Source of the DNA: CAWJPY01 sp963844865
Lineage (GTDB): Bacteria; Acidobacteriota; Thermoanaerobaculia; Thermoanaerobaculales; Sulfomarinibacteraceae
Length of the DNA stretch: 64,000 nt
Reading direction: 5' to 3'
Assembly (NCBI GenBank): GCA_963844865.1
Contig: CAWJPY010000006.1
Span: 600,793-664,792, forward strand
This document shows positions 34,150 through 43,087 of this stretch, piece after piece. The notes below the pieces were generated by a model. The model made no database searches, was not told the origin of the DNA, and saw only the letters and a list, made by a program, of their open reading frames with translations. Positions within the stretch are counted from its first letter, which is position 1; each line of letters starts with the position of its first letter. A program made the position numbers and the translations under genes.

Positions 34150-34234
34150 GATGCCTTCCTCCAACAGCTCATTATCTCATGCCGGCCAGTGGACGCCGGC
34201 GGTATATACTTCTCCGAGCGATGGGGGCGCCGGC
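34150..34234. promoter_or_regulatory. Divergent promoter region of divIVA and the ABC transporter
   Basis: Toward divIVA, the minus strand reads TGAGATAAT, an extended -10 (34171-34179). Toward the transporter, TATACT (34205-34210) lies 24 nt before its GTG start. Both -35 regions are weak. Confidence 0.4.
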
Positions 34235-35161
34235 GTGGCCGAGTATGAGCTGACAGTTCGGGATGTCCACAAGACCTTCGACCCAGGCCTCCTGAGGAGG
34301 AAGATCCATGCCTTGCGGGGGGTGACCTTCGAGGTCGAGCGCGGCGAGGTCTTCGGTTTCTTGGGACCAAACGGGGCCGGCAAGACGACGACCATCAAGG
34401 CGATCACGGGCATCATCGCCGTCGACCGCGGCCGGATCGAGATCGGCGGTCACGCCCACGCCGCCCCCGCGGCCAAGCGTCGGCTCGGGTTCATGTCCGA
34501 GAACCCCTACTTCTACAACCATCTCACCGGCCGCGAGCTGCTTCGCTTCTACGGCGAGCTGTTGGGCATGGACCGAGATCGGATCCGGAGGCGCAGCGGC
34601 GAGGTGCTGGAGCGGGTCGCCATGCAGGACCACGCCGACCGGCCGTTGCGGTCCCTGAGCAAGGGGATGCTACAGCGCACGAGCCTGGCTCAGGCGCTCC
34701 TGGGCTCCCCTCAGCTCTTGGTCCTGGATGAGCCCATGAGCGGGCTCGACCCCCTCGGGCGGCGCGACGTTCGGGACATCATTCTCGCCGAGAAGGAGCG
34801 CGGGACCACCGTGTTTTTCTCCAGCCACGTGATCCCGGACGTGGAGACCATCTGCGACCGGGTGGCGATCCTGATCGCAGGGCGCGTGCGGGCCGCCGGC
34901 AGCGTGCACGAGCTGGTCGCCCGTCGCGCCGAGATGTATGAGGCCACCTTCGTGGGCACGGATCCCGAGCGCCTCCGTACGCCCCTGGTCTCCACCCATG
35001 TCGGCGGCGACGCGTCCTGGGTGCGGGTCGAGTCCGATCACCGGGATGAGCTCATCCGCGAGCTGGCCACGATCGACGCCCGTCTGGTGAGCCTGACGCC
35101 GGTGCGCAGCTCCCTCGAGGACTTCCTGCTCGGGCAGTTCGCCATCGAGGAGGAGCCATGA
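34235..35161 (+). CDS. ABC transporter ATP-binding protein (ABC-2 type)
   Basis: 308 residues. It has Walker A GPNGAGKTTT, the Q-loop region GFMSENPYFYNHLTGREL, signature LSKGMLQR (in place of LSGGQ), Walker B LLVLDEPMSGLDPLGR and the switch His in SSHVIPDVE. The sequence type is close to ABC exporters of the CcmA/NatA group. GTG 34235 is preceded by GGGGG. It overlaps the permease gene by ATGA and forms a three-gene operon. The substrate is unknown. Confidence 0.92.
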   Translation: MAEYELTVRDVHKTFDPGLLRRKIHALRGVTFEVERGEVFGFLGPNGAGKTTTIKAITGIIAVDRGRIEIGGHAHAAPAAKRRLGFMSENPYFYNHLTGRELLRFYGELLGMDRDRIRRRSGEVLERVAMQDHADRPLRSLSKGMLQRTSLAQALLGSPQLLVLDEPMSGLDPLGRRDVRDIILAEKERGTTVFFSSHVIPDVETICDRVAILIAGRVRAAGSVHELVARRAEMYEATFVGTDPERLRTPLVSTHVGGDASWVRVESDHRDELIRELATIDARLVSLTPVRSSLEDFLLGQFAIEEEP

Positions 35162-35925
35162 GGGCGATCCGGGCGATCGCGGTCAACACCCTTCGCGAGG
35201 CCCTTCGTGACCGGGTGCTCTACCTGTTCCTGGGCTTTGCCGTGCTGCTCCTGGTGAGCAGCAAGCTGTTCGGGATGCTCACCGTGGGCGACGAGGGGAA
35301 GGTGATCAAGGACCTCGGGCTGTTCGGGGTCCAGTTCTTCTCCATGCTCATCGCCGTGCTCATGAGCGTGCTCCTCATCAGTCGCGAGGTGGACAGTCGC
35401 ACCGTGTACAACATCCTGGCCAAACCGGTGTCCCGGTGGCAGTTCTTGATCGGCAAGTACGCCGGCCTGCTGGCGACCGTCCTCGTCAACCTGGCGTTGA
35501 TGGTGGCACTGCTGGTGCTTGTGGTCCTCCTGTACGAGGGACAGCTCGACGGCCGCCTGTTGATCGCCGGCGCCATGACTCTGATGGAGATGACGGTGGT
35601 CGCCGCCTTCGCGACCCTCTTCGCCGTCCTCACCCGACCCATGCTGGGCTCGGTTCTGACCCTGGCGGTGTTCGTGATCGGCCATCTGACCCGCGACCTC
35701 TGGTTGCTCACCGGTCACCTCCAGGGCGAGGGTGTGCGGTGGCTGATCGGCGCCGCCTACTACCTGCTGCCGAACCTCGAGCGCTTCAACTTCAAGACCG
35801 AGGTCGTGCACTCCCTTCCCATTCCGGCCGCCGCCGTGGGTTGGGCCGTGGTGTACGGGCTGGCTTACACCGGCGTGATCCTGCTGCTGGCCTGCTTGCG
35901 CTTCGGGCACAAGGACCTGGCATGA
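35158..35925 (+). CDS. ABC-2 type permease
   Basis: 255 residues with six membrane helices. The N-terminal NTLREALRDRVLYLFLGFAVLLL and SREVDSRTVYNILAKPVSRWQFLIGKY are typical of ABC-2 (YhfE/NosY-like) permeases that partner a single ATPase. It overlaps its neighbours on both sides by 4 nt. The substrate is not evident; such pairs move polyketides, ions or lipids. Confidence 0.88.
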   Translation: MRAIRAIAVNTLREALRDRVLYLFLGFAVLLLVSSKLFGMLTVGDEGKVIKDLGLFGVQFFSMLIAVLMSVLLISREVDSRTVYNILAKPVSRWQFLIGKYAGLLATVLVNLALMVALLVLVVLLYEGQLDGRLLIAGAMTLMEMTVVAAFATLFAVLTRPMLGSVLTLAVFVIGHLTRDLWLLTGHLQGEGVRWLIGAAYYLLPNLERFNFKTEVVHSLPIPAAAVGWAVVYGLAYTGVILLLACLRFGHKDLA

Positions 35926-36782
35926 AGCGGGCCCTTGCCGTCGCGGCGGCTTTGGTCACCCTGCTGGCGGTCGCGGTGGCCGCCGAGGTCAGGCTGTCCT
36001 CCATCCAGCGTGCCGACCCCCTCGGCAAACGCCTGCTCTACCTGCCGACCGCGGAGATGCTCGGCCTGGGCAGCCTCGGCAACCGGGGCCTGGCGGCTGA
36101 CCTCGTGTACCTGTGGTCGATCCAGTACTACTCCCAGTTTCAGCCCCACGAGCAGTTCCTGTACCTGGAGAAGGTCTTCGATCTCATCACCGACCTGGAC
36201 CCAGTGTACTTCGACGCCTACCGGATCGGTGCCATGATCATGACCATCGATACCTCCGCCGGCGCTGCGGAGCGGCGGGCGGCGGTGCGGCGGCTCTACG
36301 ACAAAGGCCTGCGCAACATGCCGTCGAGCTGGGAGCTGGCCGAGGTGGCGGCCTGGGACGCGTTGCAGCAGCTGCGCGACCCGGAGCTGGCGATCCACTA
36401 CGCCAAGATCGGCGCCGCCATTCCGGGCGCCCCGCCTCGTCTGCGCAGAGTGTACGGGCGCTGGGAGGAGAAGGCGGGGCAGTGGACGCCGGAGGACTCG
36501 ATCGCCTACTGGCAGGAGGTGCTCGCCGAAGCCGTACGCAGGCCGGACGTGATCCTCGCCAAGAGCCATCTCTACGATGCCGTGGCGCGGATCGACGGCC
36601 GCCGCCTCAACCCGCTGCTCTCAGCCTACCGGGATCGCTTCGGTCGCTGCCCCGAGAGCTGGCAGCGGCTGGTGGACCTGGGTTGGCTGGATCGGGTTCC
36701 CACCGACTATGTGGGCAACCCCTACCGCATCGACCGCGAGCACTGCCGGCTCGAGCCCCACAAGCGCATTCGCTGGGACTGA
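35922..36782 (+). CDS. Membrane-anchored/exported helical-repeat protein encoded with the ABC transporter
   Basis: 286 residues. A signal or anchor helix (MKRALAVAAALVTLLAVAVAA) precedes TPR-like helices (ADLVYLWSIQYYSQFQ, LEKVFDLITDLDPVYFDAY, RRLYDKGLRNMPSSWELAE). The C-terminal PTDYVGNPYRIDREHC has a form like a structured end cap. No named function. Its start overlaps the permease stop, so it probably assists the transporter on the periplasmic side. Confidence 0.75.
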   Translation: MKRALAVAAALVTLLAVAVAAEVRLSSIQRADPLGKRLLYLPTAEMLGLGSLGNRGLAADLVYLWSIQYYSQFQPHEQFLYLEKVFDLITDLDPVYFDAYRIGAMIMTIDTSAGAAERRAAVRRLYDKGLRNMPSSWELAEVAAWDALQQLRDPELAIHYAKIGAAIPGAPPRLRRVYGRWEEKAGQWTPEDSIAYWQEVLAEAVRRPDVILAKSHLYDAVARIDGRRLNPLLSAYRDRFGRCPESWQRLVDLGWLDRVPTDYVGNPYRIDREHCRLEPHKRIRWD

Positions 36783-36792
36783 GGATCCGCCG

Positions 36793-38421
36793 TCAGCGGC
36801 CGCCGAGGTCGATCAGGAACCGGGAGAGGGCCAGGGCCCGCCGGTTGCCCGGTTCCTCTGCGAGCTTGCGCGCCAGCTCCGCCGCCACCGGGGGGCGGGT
36901 GGCGGGATCGGCCGCCAGGACCCGGCGCAGGTGCTCCAGGTCATCGGGGCGGATCCACCGGTACTCGTATCGCTCCAGGAGGGCGGGGGGAGCGGCGGCG
37001 CGCTTCACCAGGACCATGGCGGTGTCGTCCCAGTACACCAGTGCCCACTCGGGCTGCGGGAACCACAGGGCGGAGAAGCCCCGCTCACCCCGGGGTTCTC
37101 CCGAGGGGCTGACGACCTTGAAGGCAGGGTTGTAGCGCACCAGTGCGGAGGTGATGCCGTACCCGTCCAGCATCCGCTGCCAGCCGTGCGCATCGCTCGA
37201 GGTCAGCAGCGCGTGGATGCGGCGCAGCAGAGGTTCGTGAATCTCGTTGCGATCGTCGATGAAGACTCTGAAGGGGGGGTAGAAGCGACCGATCAGGTAG
37301 CCCCCGAAGCGGACATCGTTGTACACGGGAGTCTCGAGGAGGTCATGGTCGGCCATGAACGTTGCCGCCCGGACCGGGTAGAAGGTGGGCGAGAGGTCGA
37401 AGTGATGGGCCGTGGAGATGCCCAGTCCCAGGCCCACGGCGGCGGCGGCACCGCCCGCGAGCAGCCACCTGGTCGCCGGCCGCGCCAGCCGTTCGGACCA
37501 GAGCCGTGCGAGGGCCGGTGCGACCGCGATGGGGACAAGGACGAAGAACAGCCCGACGTTGCGGACATAGCGCAGCGCGAGGGCTGCGGAGACCGCGAAC
37601 AGCGCCCAACGACCGAGGTCGCGCTCCCGGCCGGCCGCCAGGAGGACGATCCCCACCGCGAGCGCCACGTAGAGAGCGGGCACGTCGCCGGGGCCGGGCG
37701 AGATCCACTCCGGGTTCGGAATGTGAGCCAGGCCGACCAGGTGGGCGATGTGGAGAGGCACTGTGTACAGTCGCCAGCCGTAGGGGTTGGCGAGGGGGGC
37801 GGCGGCGGCGACCGCGAGGGCCGGGAGGTGGTCGCGCAGGGGGGACCGGGAGGCCGCCTGGAGGCCGAGCCGCCACCCCAGCCAACGGGCGGCGAGCCAG
37901 ATCGCCAGCAGGGGGGGAACGACCAGCACCCCGGCGTGGGCGTTCGCGCCCAGGGCCATGAGGCCCCCCACCGCCAGCAACCGACCCGGCCGAGGGCGGT
38001 CGCCGGAGATGACGAGCCATACCACGGTGGGCGCGATCAGGAGGGTGAAGAGCTCGGGGCGGATGAAGAACCGGATGTGGGCCCCATACACGCACAGGGC
38101 GCTGACGAGGAGGGCGCCCGGTGGATCCAGCCCGCTGCGCAGGCCGAGCACGAGCAGCAGCCCGGCGAGACAGGCGATCAGCAGGCTGCGGAGCAGGATC
38201 AGTCCGGTGGGGCCGGTGGCACCCTGGACGGCGGCCACCAACGTCTGGAAACCCCACTCGTGATCGATCCACCGCCGCGAGGTGGCTGTGAAGGAAAACG
38301 GGTCGTCGTGGGGTACGCCCTGGCCGTCCAGGATGAGGCGACCGGTGGCCACGTGCCACCCGATGCTGGTGTTGGTGATGTCGCCGCTGCCCGCGACCAG
38401 GCCCACCGCGACGGCCAGCAC
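36793..38421 (-). CDS. Multi-pass membrane protein, putative GT-C-fold
   Basis: About 542 residues with roughly ten membrane helices and a soluble C-terminal domain. The first loop (WHVATGRLILDGQGVPHDDP, FSFTATSRRWIDHEWGFQ) is shared by a broad class of membrane proteins thought to be polyprenyl-sugar-dependent glycosyltransferases. The function remains a guess. The annotated GTG 38421 lies within helix 1; the frame stays open for about 50 nt upstream, so the true start may be earlier and overlap def. It is convergent with the gene at 35922. Confidence 0.72.
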   Translation of the reverse strand: MLAVAVGLVAGSGDITNTSIGWHVATGRLILDGQGVPHDDPFSFTATSRRWIDHEWGFQTLVAAVQGATGPTGLILLRSLLIACLAGLLLVLGLRSGLDPPGALLVSALCVYGAHIRFFIRPELFTLLIAPTVVWLVISGDRPRPGRLLAVGGLMALGANAHAGVLVVPPLLAIWLAARWLGWRLGLQAASRSPLRDHLPALAVAAAAPLANPYGWRLYTVPLHIAHLVGLAHIPNPEWISPGPGDVPALYVALAVGIVLLAAGRERDLGRWALFAVSAALALRYVRNVGLFFVLVPIAVAPALARLWSERLARPATRWLLAGGAAAAVGLGLGISTAHHFDLSPTFYPVRAATFMADHDLLETPVYNDVRFGGYLIGRFYPPFRVFIDDRNEIHEPLLRRIHALLTSSDAHGWQRMLDGYGITSALVRYNPAFKVVSPSGEPRGERGFSALWFPQPEWALVYWDDTAMVLVKRAAAPPALLERYEYRWIRPDDLEHLRRVLAADPATRPPVAAELARKLAEEPGNRRALALSRFLIDLGGR

Positions 38422-38467
38422 GAGCGCGGCCAGGATCGCGGGACTGGAGGACGAGCTGGGGCCGCCG

Positions 38468-39073
38468 TCAGTCGTCGTCCTGCCCCCCGCCGGGTTCGTG
38501 GCGCTCCCACTCGTCCTCGAACGCCAACGACGCCATGGAGGTCATGCGGTCGAGGAAGACGACGCCGTCCAGGTGGTCGTTCTCGTGCTGCAGGACGCGG
38601 GCGTGGAAGCCATCGGCGGTGAGGGAGAGGGGCTCGCCATCCAGGGACCGGCCCCGCACCTTGATGCGACGGTGACGAGGCACCAGCCCGCGCAGGCGGG
38701 GAATGGAGAGGCAGCCCTCCCAGCCCTCCTCCATGTCGTCACCGACGGCTCGGATCTCCGGGTTGACCAGCACCCTGGGTGCGATCTCGGGCTCGTCGTC
38801 GGTCTCGGGGACCCAGTAGGCGAACAGGCGCAGGGGCTCGGCCACCTGTGGTGCCGCCAGGCCGACGCCGTTCTCCTCGAACATGGTATGGATCAGGGCA
38901 CGCGCCAGGCGCTGCAGGCGGGCGCTTCCGAACAGCTCCTCGGGCACGGCCTCGGCCACCTCCCGCAGCGTCGGATGGCCGAGACGGACCACCTCCAACA
39001 GCTCCGGCTCCGCCAGGGACTGGGCCGGCCCAGCTCCCGGCACGATCACGGTGGCGGATGCACTGTCGCTCAT
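38468..39073 (-). CDS. def: Peptide deformylase
   Basis: 201 residues. Removes the formyl group from new protein N-termini. All three motifs are present: GVGLAAPQV, EGCLSIP with the metal Cys, and QHENDHLDG with the two metal His and catalytic Glu. The C-terminal end is short and acidic. It is upstream of the membrane gene in the same direction; no fmt gene follows as in many bacteria. Confidence 0.96.
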   Translation of the reverse strand: MSDSASATVIVPGAGPAQSLAEPELLEVVRLGHPTLREVAEAVPEELFGSARLQRLARALIHTMFEENGVGLAAPQVAEPLRLFAYWVPETDDEPEIAPRVLVNPEIRAVGDDMEEGWEGCLSIPRLRGLVPRHRRIKVRGRSLDGEPLSLTADGFHARVLQHENDHLDGVVFLDRMTSMASLAFEDEWERHEPGGGQDDD

Positions 39074-39161
39074 CCCGTCTCCCCCTCTCCGCTGCGGTCA
39101 ACTCGCCCGCCAGACGGCCTATTCCACGGGCTCGGGGCCCTGCTCCGCGGCGCAGCCGGAG

Positions 39162-40106
39162 TCACTCGATGCCCTGCTCGGCGAGCCAGCGCTCGGCGTC
39201 GATGGCCGCCATGCAGCCGGTGCCGGCGGCGGTGATCGCCTGCCGGTACACGGCATCCTGAACGTCGCCGGCGGCCCACACCCCCTCCACCGACGTGCGC
39301 GTCGTGCCGGGCACGGTGCGCAGATAGCCGACCTCGTTCATGTCGAGCTGTCCGCGGAACAGGCCGGTGTTGGGACGGTGGCCGATGGCGATGAAGAGGC
39401 CCTGGACCGCCATCTCCCGCTCCCCCCCGTCGCGGGTGTCTGAGACCCGGAGGCCGCGGACCCCATCCTCCGGACTGCCGAGGACCTCGGTGACGACCGA
39501 GTTCCAGGCGAACGCGACCTTGGGGTGGTCGAAGGCGCGCTGCTGCATGATCCGGGAGGCCCGCAGCTCGTCGCGGCGATGGATCACCGTCACCTTGGTG
39601 GCAAACTTGGTCAGGAACAGCGCCTCCTCGATGGCGGTGTCGCCTCCCCCGACGACCGCCACCTCGCGATCGCGGAAGAAGAAGCCGTCGCAGGTGGCAC
39701 AGGCCGACACGCCGTGGCCCATGAGCCGTGACTCCGAGGGCAGACCGAGGAGCTTGGCGGATGCCCCGGAGGCGATGATGAGGGCATCACAGGTCCAGTC
39801 GCCGTTGGACCGGGTCGTGATGGTGAAGGGTCGGGCGGCGAGGTTCACCGCGCTCACCTCGTCGAGGAGAAAGCGGGTGCCGAAGCGCTCCGCCTGCGCC
39901 TTGCTGCGCTGCATGAGCTCCGGTCCGAGGATGCCTTCGGGGAAGCCGGGGAAGTTCTCGACCTCCGTGGTGATGGTGAGCTGACCTCCCGGTTGCAGGC
40001 CCTCGATCACCAAGGGCTCGAGCTCGGCCCGCGCGGTGTACAGGGCCGCCGTGAGGCCCGCGGGTCCCGAGCCGATGACGAGAATCTTGACGTGCTGATT
40101 GGACAT
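39162..40106 (-). CDS. trxB: Thioredoxin reductase
   Basis: 314 residues, FAD/NADPH flavoprotein. FAD-binding GSGPAGLTAALYTARA is at the start, the redox pair is C136-A-T-C139 (GVSACATCDGFFF), the NADPH motif is VVGGGDTAIEEALFL and the C-terminal FAD motif is GVWAAGDVQD. ATG 40106 follows GGAGGCG; the open frame beyond is ignored. It is divergent from the lytic transglycosylase gene. Confidence 0.96.
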   Translation of the reverse strand: MSNQHVKILVIGSGPAGLTAALYTARAELEPLVIEGLQPGGQLTITTEVENFPGFPEGILGPELMQRSKAQAERFGTRFLLDEVSAVNLAARPFTITTRSNGDWTCDALIIASGASAKLLGLPSESRLMGHGVSACATCDGFFFRDREVAVVGGGDTAIEEALFLTKFATKVTVIHRRDELRASRIMQQRAFDHPKVAFAWNSVVTEVLGSPEDGVRGLRVSDTRDGGEREMAVQGLFIAIGHRPNTGLFRGQLDMNEVGYLRTVPGTTRTSVEGVWAAGDVQDAVYRQAITAAGTGCMAAIDAERWLAEQGIE

Positions 40107-40175
40107 TGAAAGCGCCTCCGTCGCCAGTCGGTGGCTGGTCGCCGGCGCCGAGGCAGAGACGGCCGGCACCTAGCA

Positions 40176-40184
40176 TTATCCACA
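40176..40184 (+). promoter_or_regulatory. Perfect DnaA box TTATCCACA
   Basis: An exact 9-nt consensus in the divergent gap between trxB and the transglycosylase. A single box may allow DnaA control of one or both genes or may be chance. Confidence 0.5.
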
Positions 40185-40229
40185 GAACCTCTCGCGCAGC
40201 AAGGCGACCGGCCGCGGGGGGTGGTAGTA

Positions 40230-42416
40230 ATGGTGACTGTGAATCGTCGATGGGTCGCCTTGCTGCTGATGGTCCTGGGAGCCGCTGCGCCCGCCAGTGC
40301 GGGTCTGGACGAGCTGGCGCGCCAAGGGCTGTGGGCGCGGATCGAGGAGGTGGCGCTGCGCCGCGGCGAGCAGCTGCCGCTCCGCTCCGACGAAGCGTTC
40401 ATCGCGGCGGTCGCCGCCGGCTCCCTCGGCCATCGCGACGCCGAGCTGCGCTTCTTGGAGCTGGCGGCGGTCGGTGGGCCGTTGGCCGACCTGGCCAGGG
40501 TGGAGCTCGCCGAGCGGGTGGCGACCGTGGATCGTGAGCGGGCCCTCGGGCTGGTGCTGCCCCAGTTCCGTCACGCGCCGACCCGAGAGGTCCAGGAAGC
40601 CGCTGCGACCGTTGCCGTCGCTGCGCTGGACGAGACGTTGCCGGAGGCCGTCCGCGCCAGGTCGGAGCGCCTGGCATCCGGTCTGCCCCGCGATCTCAGA
40701 CGTCCTCTGGAGGTGAAGCTGGCGCTGACGTCCCGCGGGGACCGCCGGCAACGCCTGCGCGGGGTCCTGGAGTCGTCGGTCCGAGATCTGTCGGCGCTGG
40801 CGGCTGCCCGCGCCCTGCTCGACGAGGAAGCGCTCTCGGCCGAGGAGCAGTGGCTGGTGGCGCAGACGCTCTACCGGCATGCCTTCTACGAAGAAGCGCT
40901 GGGACTGCTCGACGGACTCGGGAACGGTCGCACGTCCGGATCGCTGCCACGCTGGGAGGTCGCCTTCGTGAAGGGTCGGTGTGCGTTCCGGAAGGGTGAC
41001 TTCGAGGCGGCCGCAAAGGACTACGGACGGGCGATCGGCCATGCCGGCGGCGGGGAGCGCGCCGCCGACCTCGAGGTGCACCTGGCGCGGGCACTGGAGT
41101 TCGCGGGGCGCCTGGACGATGCCGTGACGGCAGCACAGCGCGCGGTGCGGCTGCGCACCACGGACGAGCGTCGCCTCTTCCTCGCCCGACTGCGGCTGCG
41201 TTCGGGCCAACCTCGGTACGCCCGTCTGGGGGTTGCCCGAGTCCGCACGCGGGCCGCCCACGACCGGGGAGAGCTGATGCTCGCCCTGGACGAGGTGGCG
41301 AGAGGTCAGCGACACGCGGCCGGGCGCCATCTGGAGAGCATCCACCGGCGGCCGTGGTCGGGCCCGGCCGCGGTGCTGGCCAGCGAGATCGCCACCGGGG
41401 AGGGTGATTGGGCGGGTGTGATGGAGCATCTGGAGCGCGTCGGGTGGTCGCTGTCGCCGTTCTGGGCGGCGCAGGCGCGTGCCCTCCTGCGGCAGGCGCC
41501 GGCGGAGGTCGTGGAGGGCTGGCGGGAGCGACGACGGGAGTCCATCCACGTCGGTTCGGAGCGCACGAGGCGCCGGAGCCTGGCGAGCTGGGCGGCTCTC
41601 GAGATCGACGACGAGGCACTGAGCCGGCTCCGTGGCCTGGTCGCCGCGGAAGGAGCGTTCCGGATCCCGGTGGACACGCCCCCCTTCGATCCTGGCCTGG
41701 CGGCGGAGCTCTGGTCACGGGGCCTCGTTAGGCGTGCCGCGCGCTGGGACGCCCTCGGGCTTCCGCGTCGCGATGCCGGGACGGCACTGTGGTCCGCGCA
41801 GCGGCTGCTGGAGAGCGGGACACCGGGCCCTGCCATCGTGCTGGCGGATGCGGCCTGGCGGATGGCCGGCTCCGAGATCCCGGTGCGGGCCTACCCGGAG
41901 GAGCTCGAGCGCACCCTCTACCCGTTGCCCTATCCCGAGCTGGTACGAAAGGCGGCGGCTCGGCATGGTGTGCCGTGGCCGCTCCTGGCGGCACTCGTGC
42001 GGGAGGAGTCCAGGTGGTCGCCGGTGGCGGTTTCCGCGGTGGGTGCGCGGGGACTTGTTCAGCTCCTCCCGGAGACAGCCACCGCCGTGGCGCGGAGACT
42101 ACAGAGACCGCAACCGGCCGCGACGGATTTGTTCGACCCCGCGGTGAGCCTCGAGCTGGGCGCCGCCGAGGTCGCTCGACTCCTGGCCGCCTACGACGGT
42201 CGCTGGGCGCCGGCGGTGGCTGCGTACAACGCCGGGGAGGCGCAGGCGACGATGTGGCTCTCCGACTGTGGAGGCGACTGCAGCCCGGCCCGGTACGTGG
42301 CCACGATCGCGTTTGCCGTGACCAGGGACTACACGAGCCACGTCGTGACCGGAGCCGGCGTGTATGCCCGGCTCTATGGGGCAGGCGGGGCGTCACGGGA
42401 AGCCGCCGCACGCTGA
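40230..42416 (+). CDS. Soluble lytic murein transglycosylase, Slt70-like
   Basis: 728 residues. A signal peptide (ALLLMVLGAAAPASA) is followed by a long alpha-helical superhelix with TPR-type repeats (30-560) and a C-terminal SLT lysozyme-like domain. The catalytic Glu is about residue 593 in REESRWSP. Downstream are SAVGARGLVQLLPETA, the AAYNAG motif and a C-terminal YVATIAFAVTRDY. It cuts peptidoglycan glycan strands to form anhydro-muropeptides in the periplasm. ATG 40230 is preceded by GGGGG. Confidence 0.92.
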   Translation: MVTVNRRWVALLLMVLGAAAPASAGLDELARQGLWARIEEVALRRGEQLPLRSDEAFIAAVAAGSLGHRDAELRFLELAAVGGPLADLARVELAERVATVDRERALGLVLPQFRHAPTREVQEAAATVAVAALDETLPEAVRARSERLASGLPRDLRRPLEVKLALTSRGDRRQRLRGVLESSVRDLSALAAARALLDEEALSAEEQWLVAQTLYRHAFYEEALGLLDGLGNGRTSGSLPRWEVAFVKGRCAFRKGDFEAAAKDYGRAIGHAGGGERAADLEVHLARALEFAGRLDDAVTAAQRAVRLRTTDERRLFLARLRLRSGQPRYARLGVARVRTRAAHDRGELMLALDEVARGQRHAAGRHLESIHRRPWSGPAAVLASEIATGEGDWAGVMEHLERVGWSLSPFWAAQARALLRQAPAEVVEGWRERRRESIHVGSERTRRRSLASWAALEIDDEALSRLRGLVAAEGAFRIPVDTPPFDPGLAAELWSRGLVRRAARWDALGLPRRDAGTALWSAQRLLESGTPGPAIVLADAAWRMAGSEIPVRAYPEELERTLYPLPYPELVRKAAARHGVPWPLLAALVREESRWSPVAVSAVGARGLVQLLPETATAVARRLQRPQPAATDLFDPAVSLELGAAEVARLLAAYDGRWAPAVAAYNAGEAQATMWLSDCGGDCSPARYVATIAFAVTRDYTSHVVTGAGVYARLYGAGGASREAAAR

Positions 42417-42434
42417 GCTTCGCTGGGAACGCCG

Positions 42435-43070
42435 TCAGGGTGCGAAGCGGGTGACCTCGTGGCGGTCCGCGGCCTCCGCCAGCCAGGCCGCGATCTCGGC
42501 GTTGAGCTTGCGCTCCACCAACAGGCGGTGCACCTGATCTCTGACCTGGGCCAGGGGTGGGACCGGTTCGTGATCTGCCTCCAGGGGATGCACGACCAGC
42601 TCCTGGTAGGCCGCCTCGATCTCGTCCAGGCCGATGCTGATGCGCGGGCGCAGGCGCTGGTCGGTGTAGGCCGCCGCGGCCGCCACCCGCAGCGCGAGCT
42701 GGTCCAGGTCGGCGAGGGTGAGGCCGTGGGGTGAGAGCCTGTCAAGGACGGCGTCCTCACCCCCCCCGGCAGTCACCCACCTGGTGCGGACTGATTCGGT
42801 GTCGACGACGAGGCGGTAGAGGGTCCCGGACTCCTCAAGGTCCCGGTACTGAAGCTCGAGCCGAATGCGCGCACCGAGCAGGCGTGATCGATAGTCCGAC
42901 TCGTCCTCACCGGGGTCCCGGGGGAGGAGGCCGACGAGCTCCGCCAGGGCCACGTCGCTGGTCAGGATGGGGGTGCTGTCGATCACGGCTTCGACCTCTT
43001 CGACGACCCGCGCAGCGGACGCCAAGTTGCACACCATCAACAAGATCAACAGGCAGCGCTTGACCCTCAC
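42435..43070 (-). CDS. SurA-like periplasmic chaperone, no PPIase domain
   Basis: 211 residues. A signal peptide (MRVKRCLLILLMVCNLASAA) precedes EEVEAVIDSTPILTSDVALAEL, the N-terminal helical domain of SurA/PpiD-type chaperones. The parvulin domain is absent, so it is probably a pure chaperone of outer-membrane proteins. The GTG start is only 17 nt from the divergent rsmI start. It is convergent with the transglycosylase. Confidence 0.8.
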   Translation of the reverse strand: MRVKRCLLILLMVCNLASAARVVEEVEAVIDSTPILTSDVALAELVGLLPRDPGEDESDYRSRLLGARIRLELQYRDLEESGTLYRLVVDTESVRTRWVTAGGGEDAVLDRLSPHGLTLADLDQLALRVAAAAAYTDQRLRPRISIGLDEIEAAYQELVVHPLEADHEPVPPLAQVRDQVHRLLVERKLNAEIAAWLAEAADRHEVTRFAP

Positions 43071-43072
43071 CC

Positions 43073-43085
43073 TGCTATGATAGCA
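43073..43085. promoter_or_regulatory. Palindromic divergent -10 region TGCTATGATAGCA
   Basis: A perfect 6+1+6 inverted repeat fills the 17-nt gap between two divergent GTG starts. It reads TATGAT forward and TATCAT on the other strand, each a good -10 box located 6-9 nt before a start codon. Both transcripts would be leaderless. Confidence 0.5.
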
Positions 43086-43087
43086 AC

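Noticed and set aside
37362..38263. Several Arg/Pro-rich frames opposite the membrane gene at 36793
   Set aside because: Composition typical of GC-rich shadows; the minus-strand protein has clear helices and a conserved loop.
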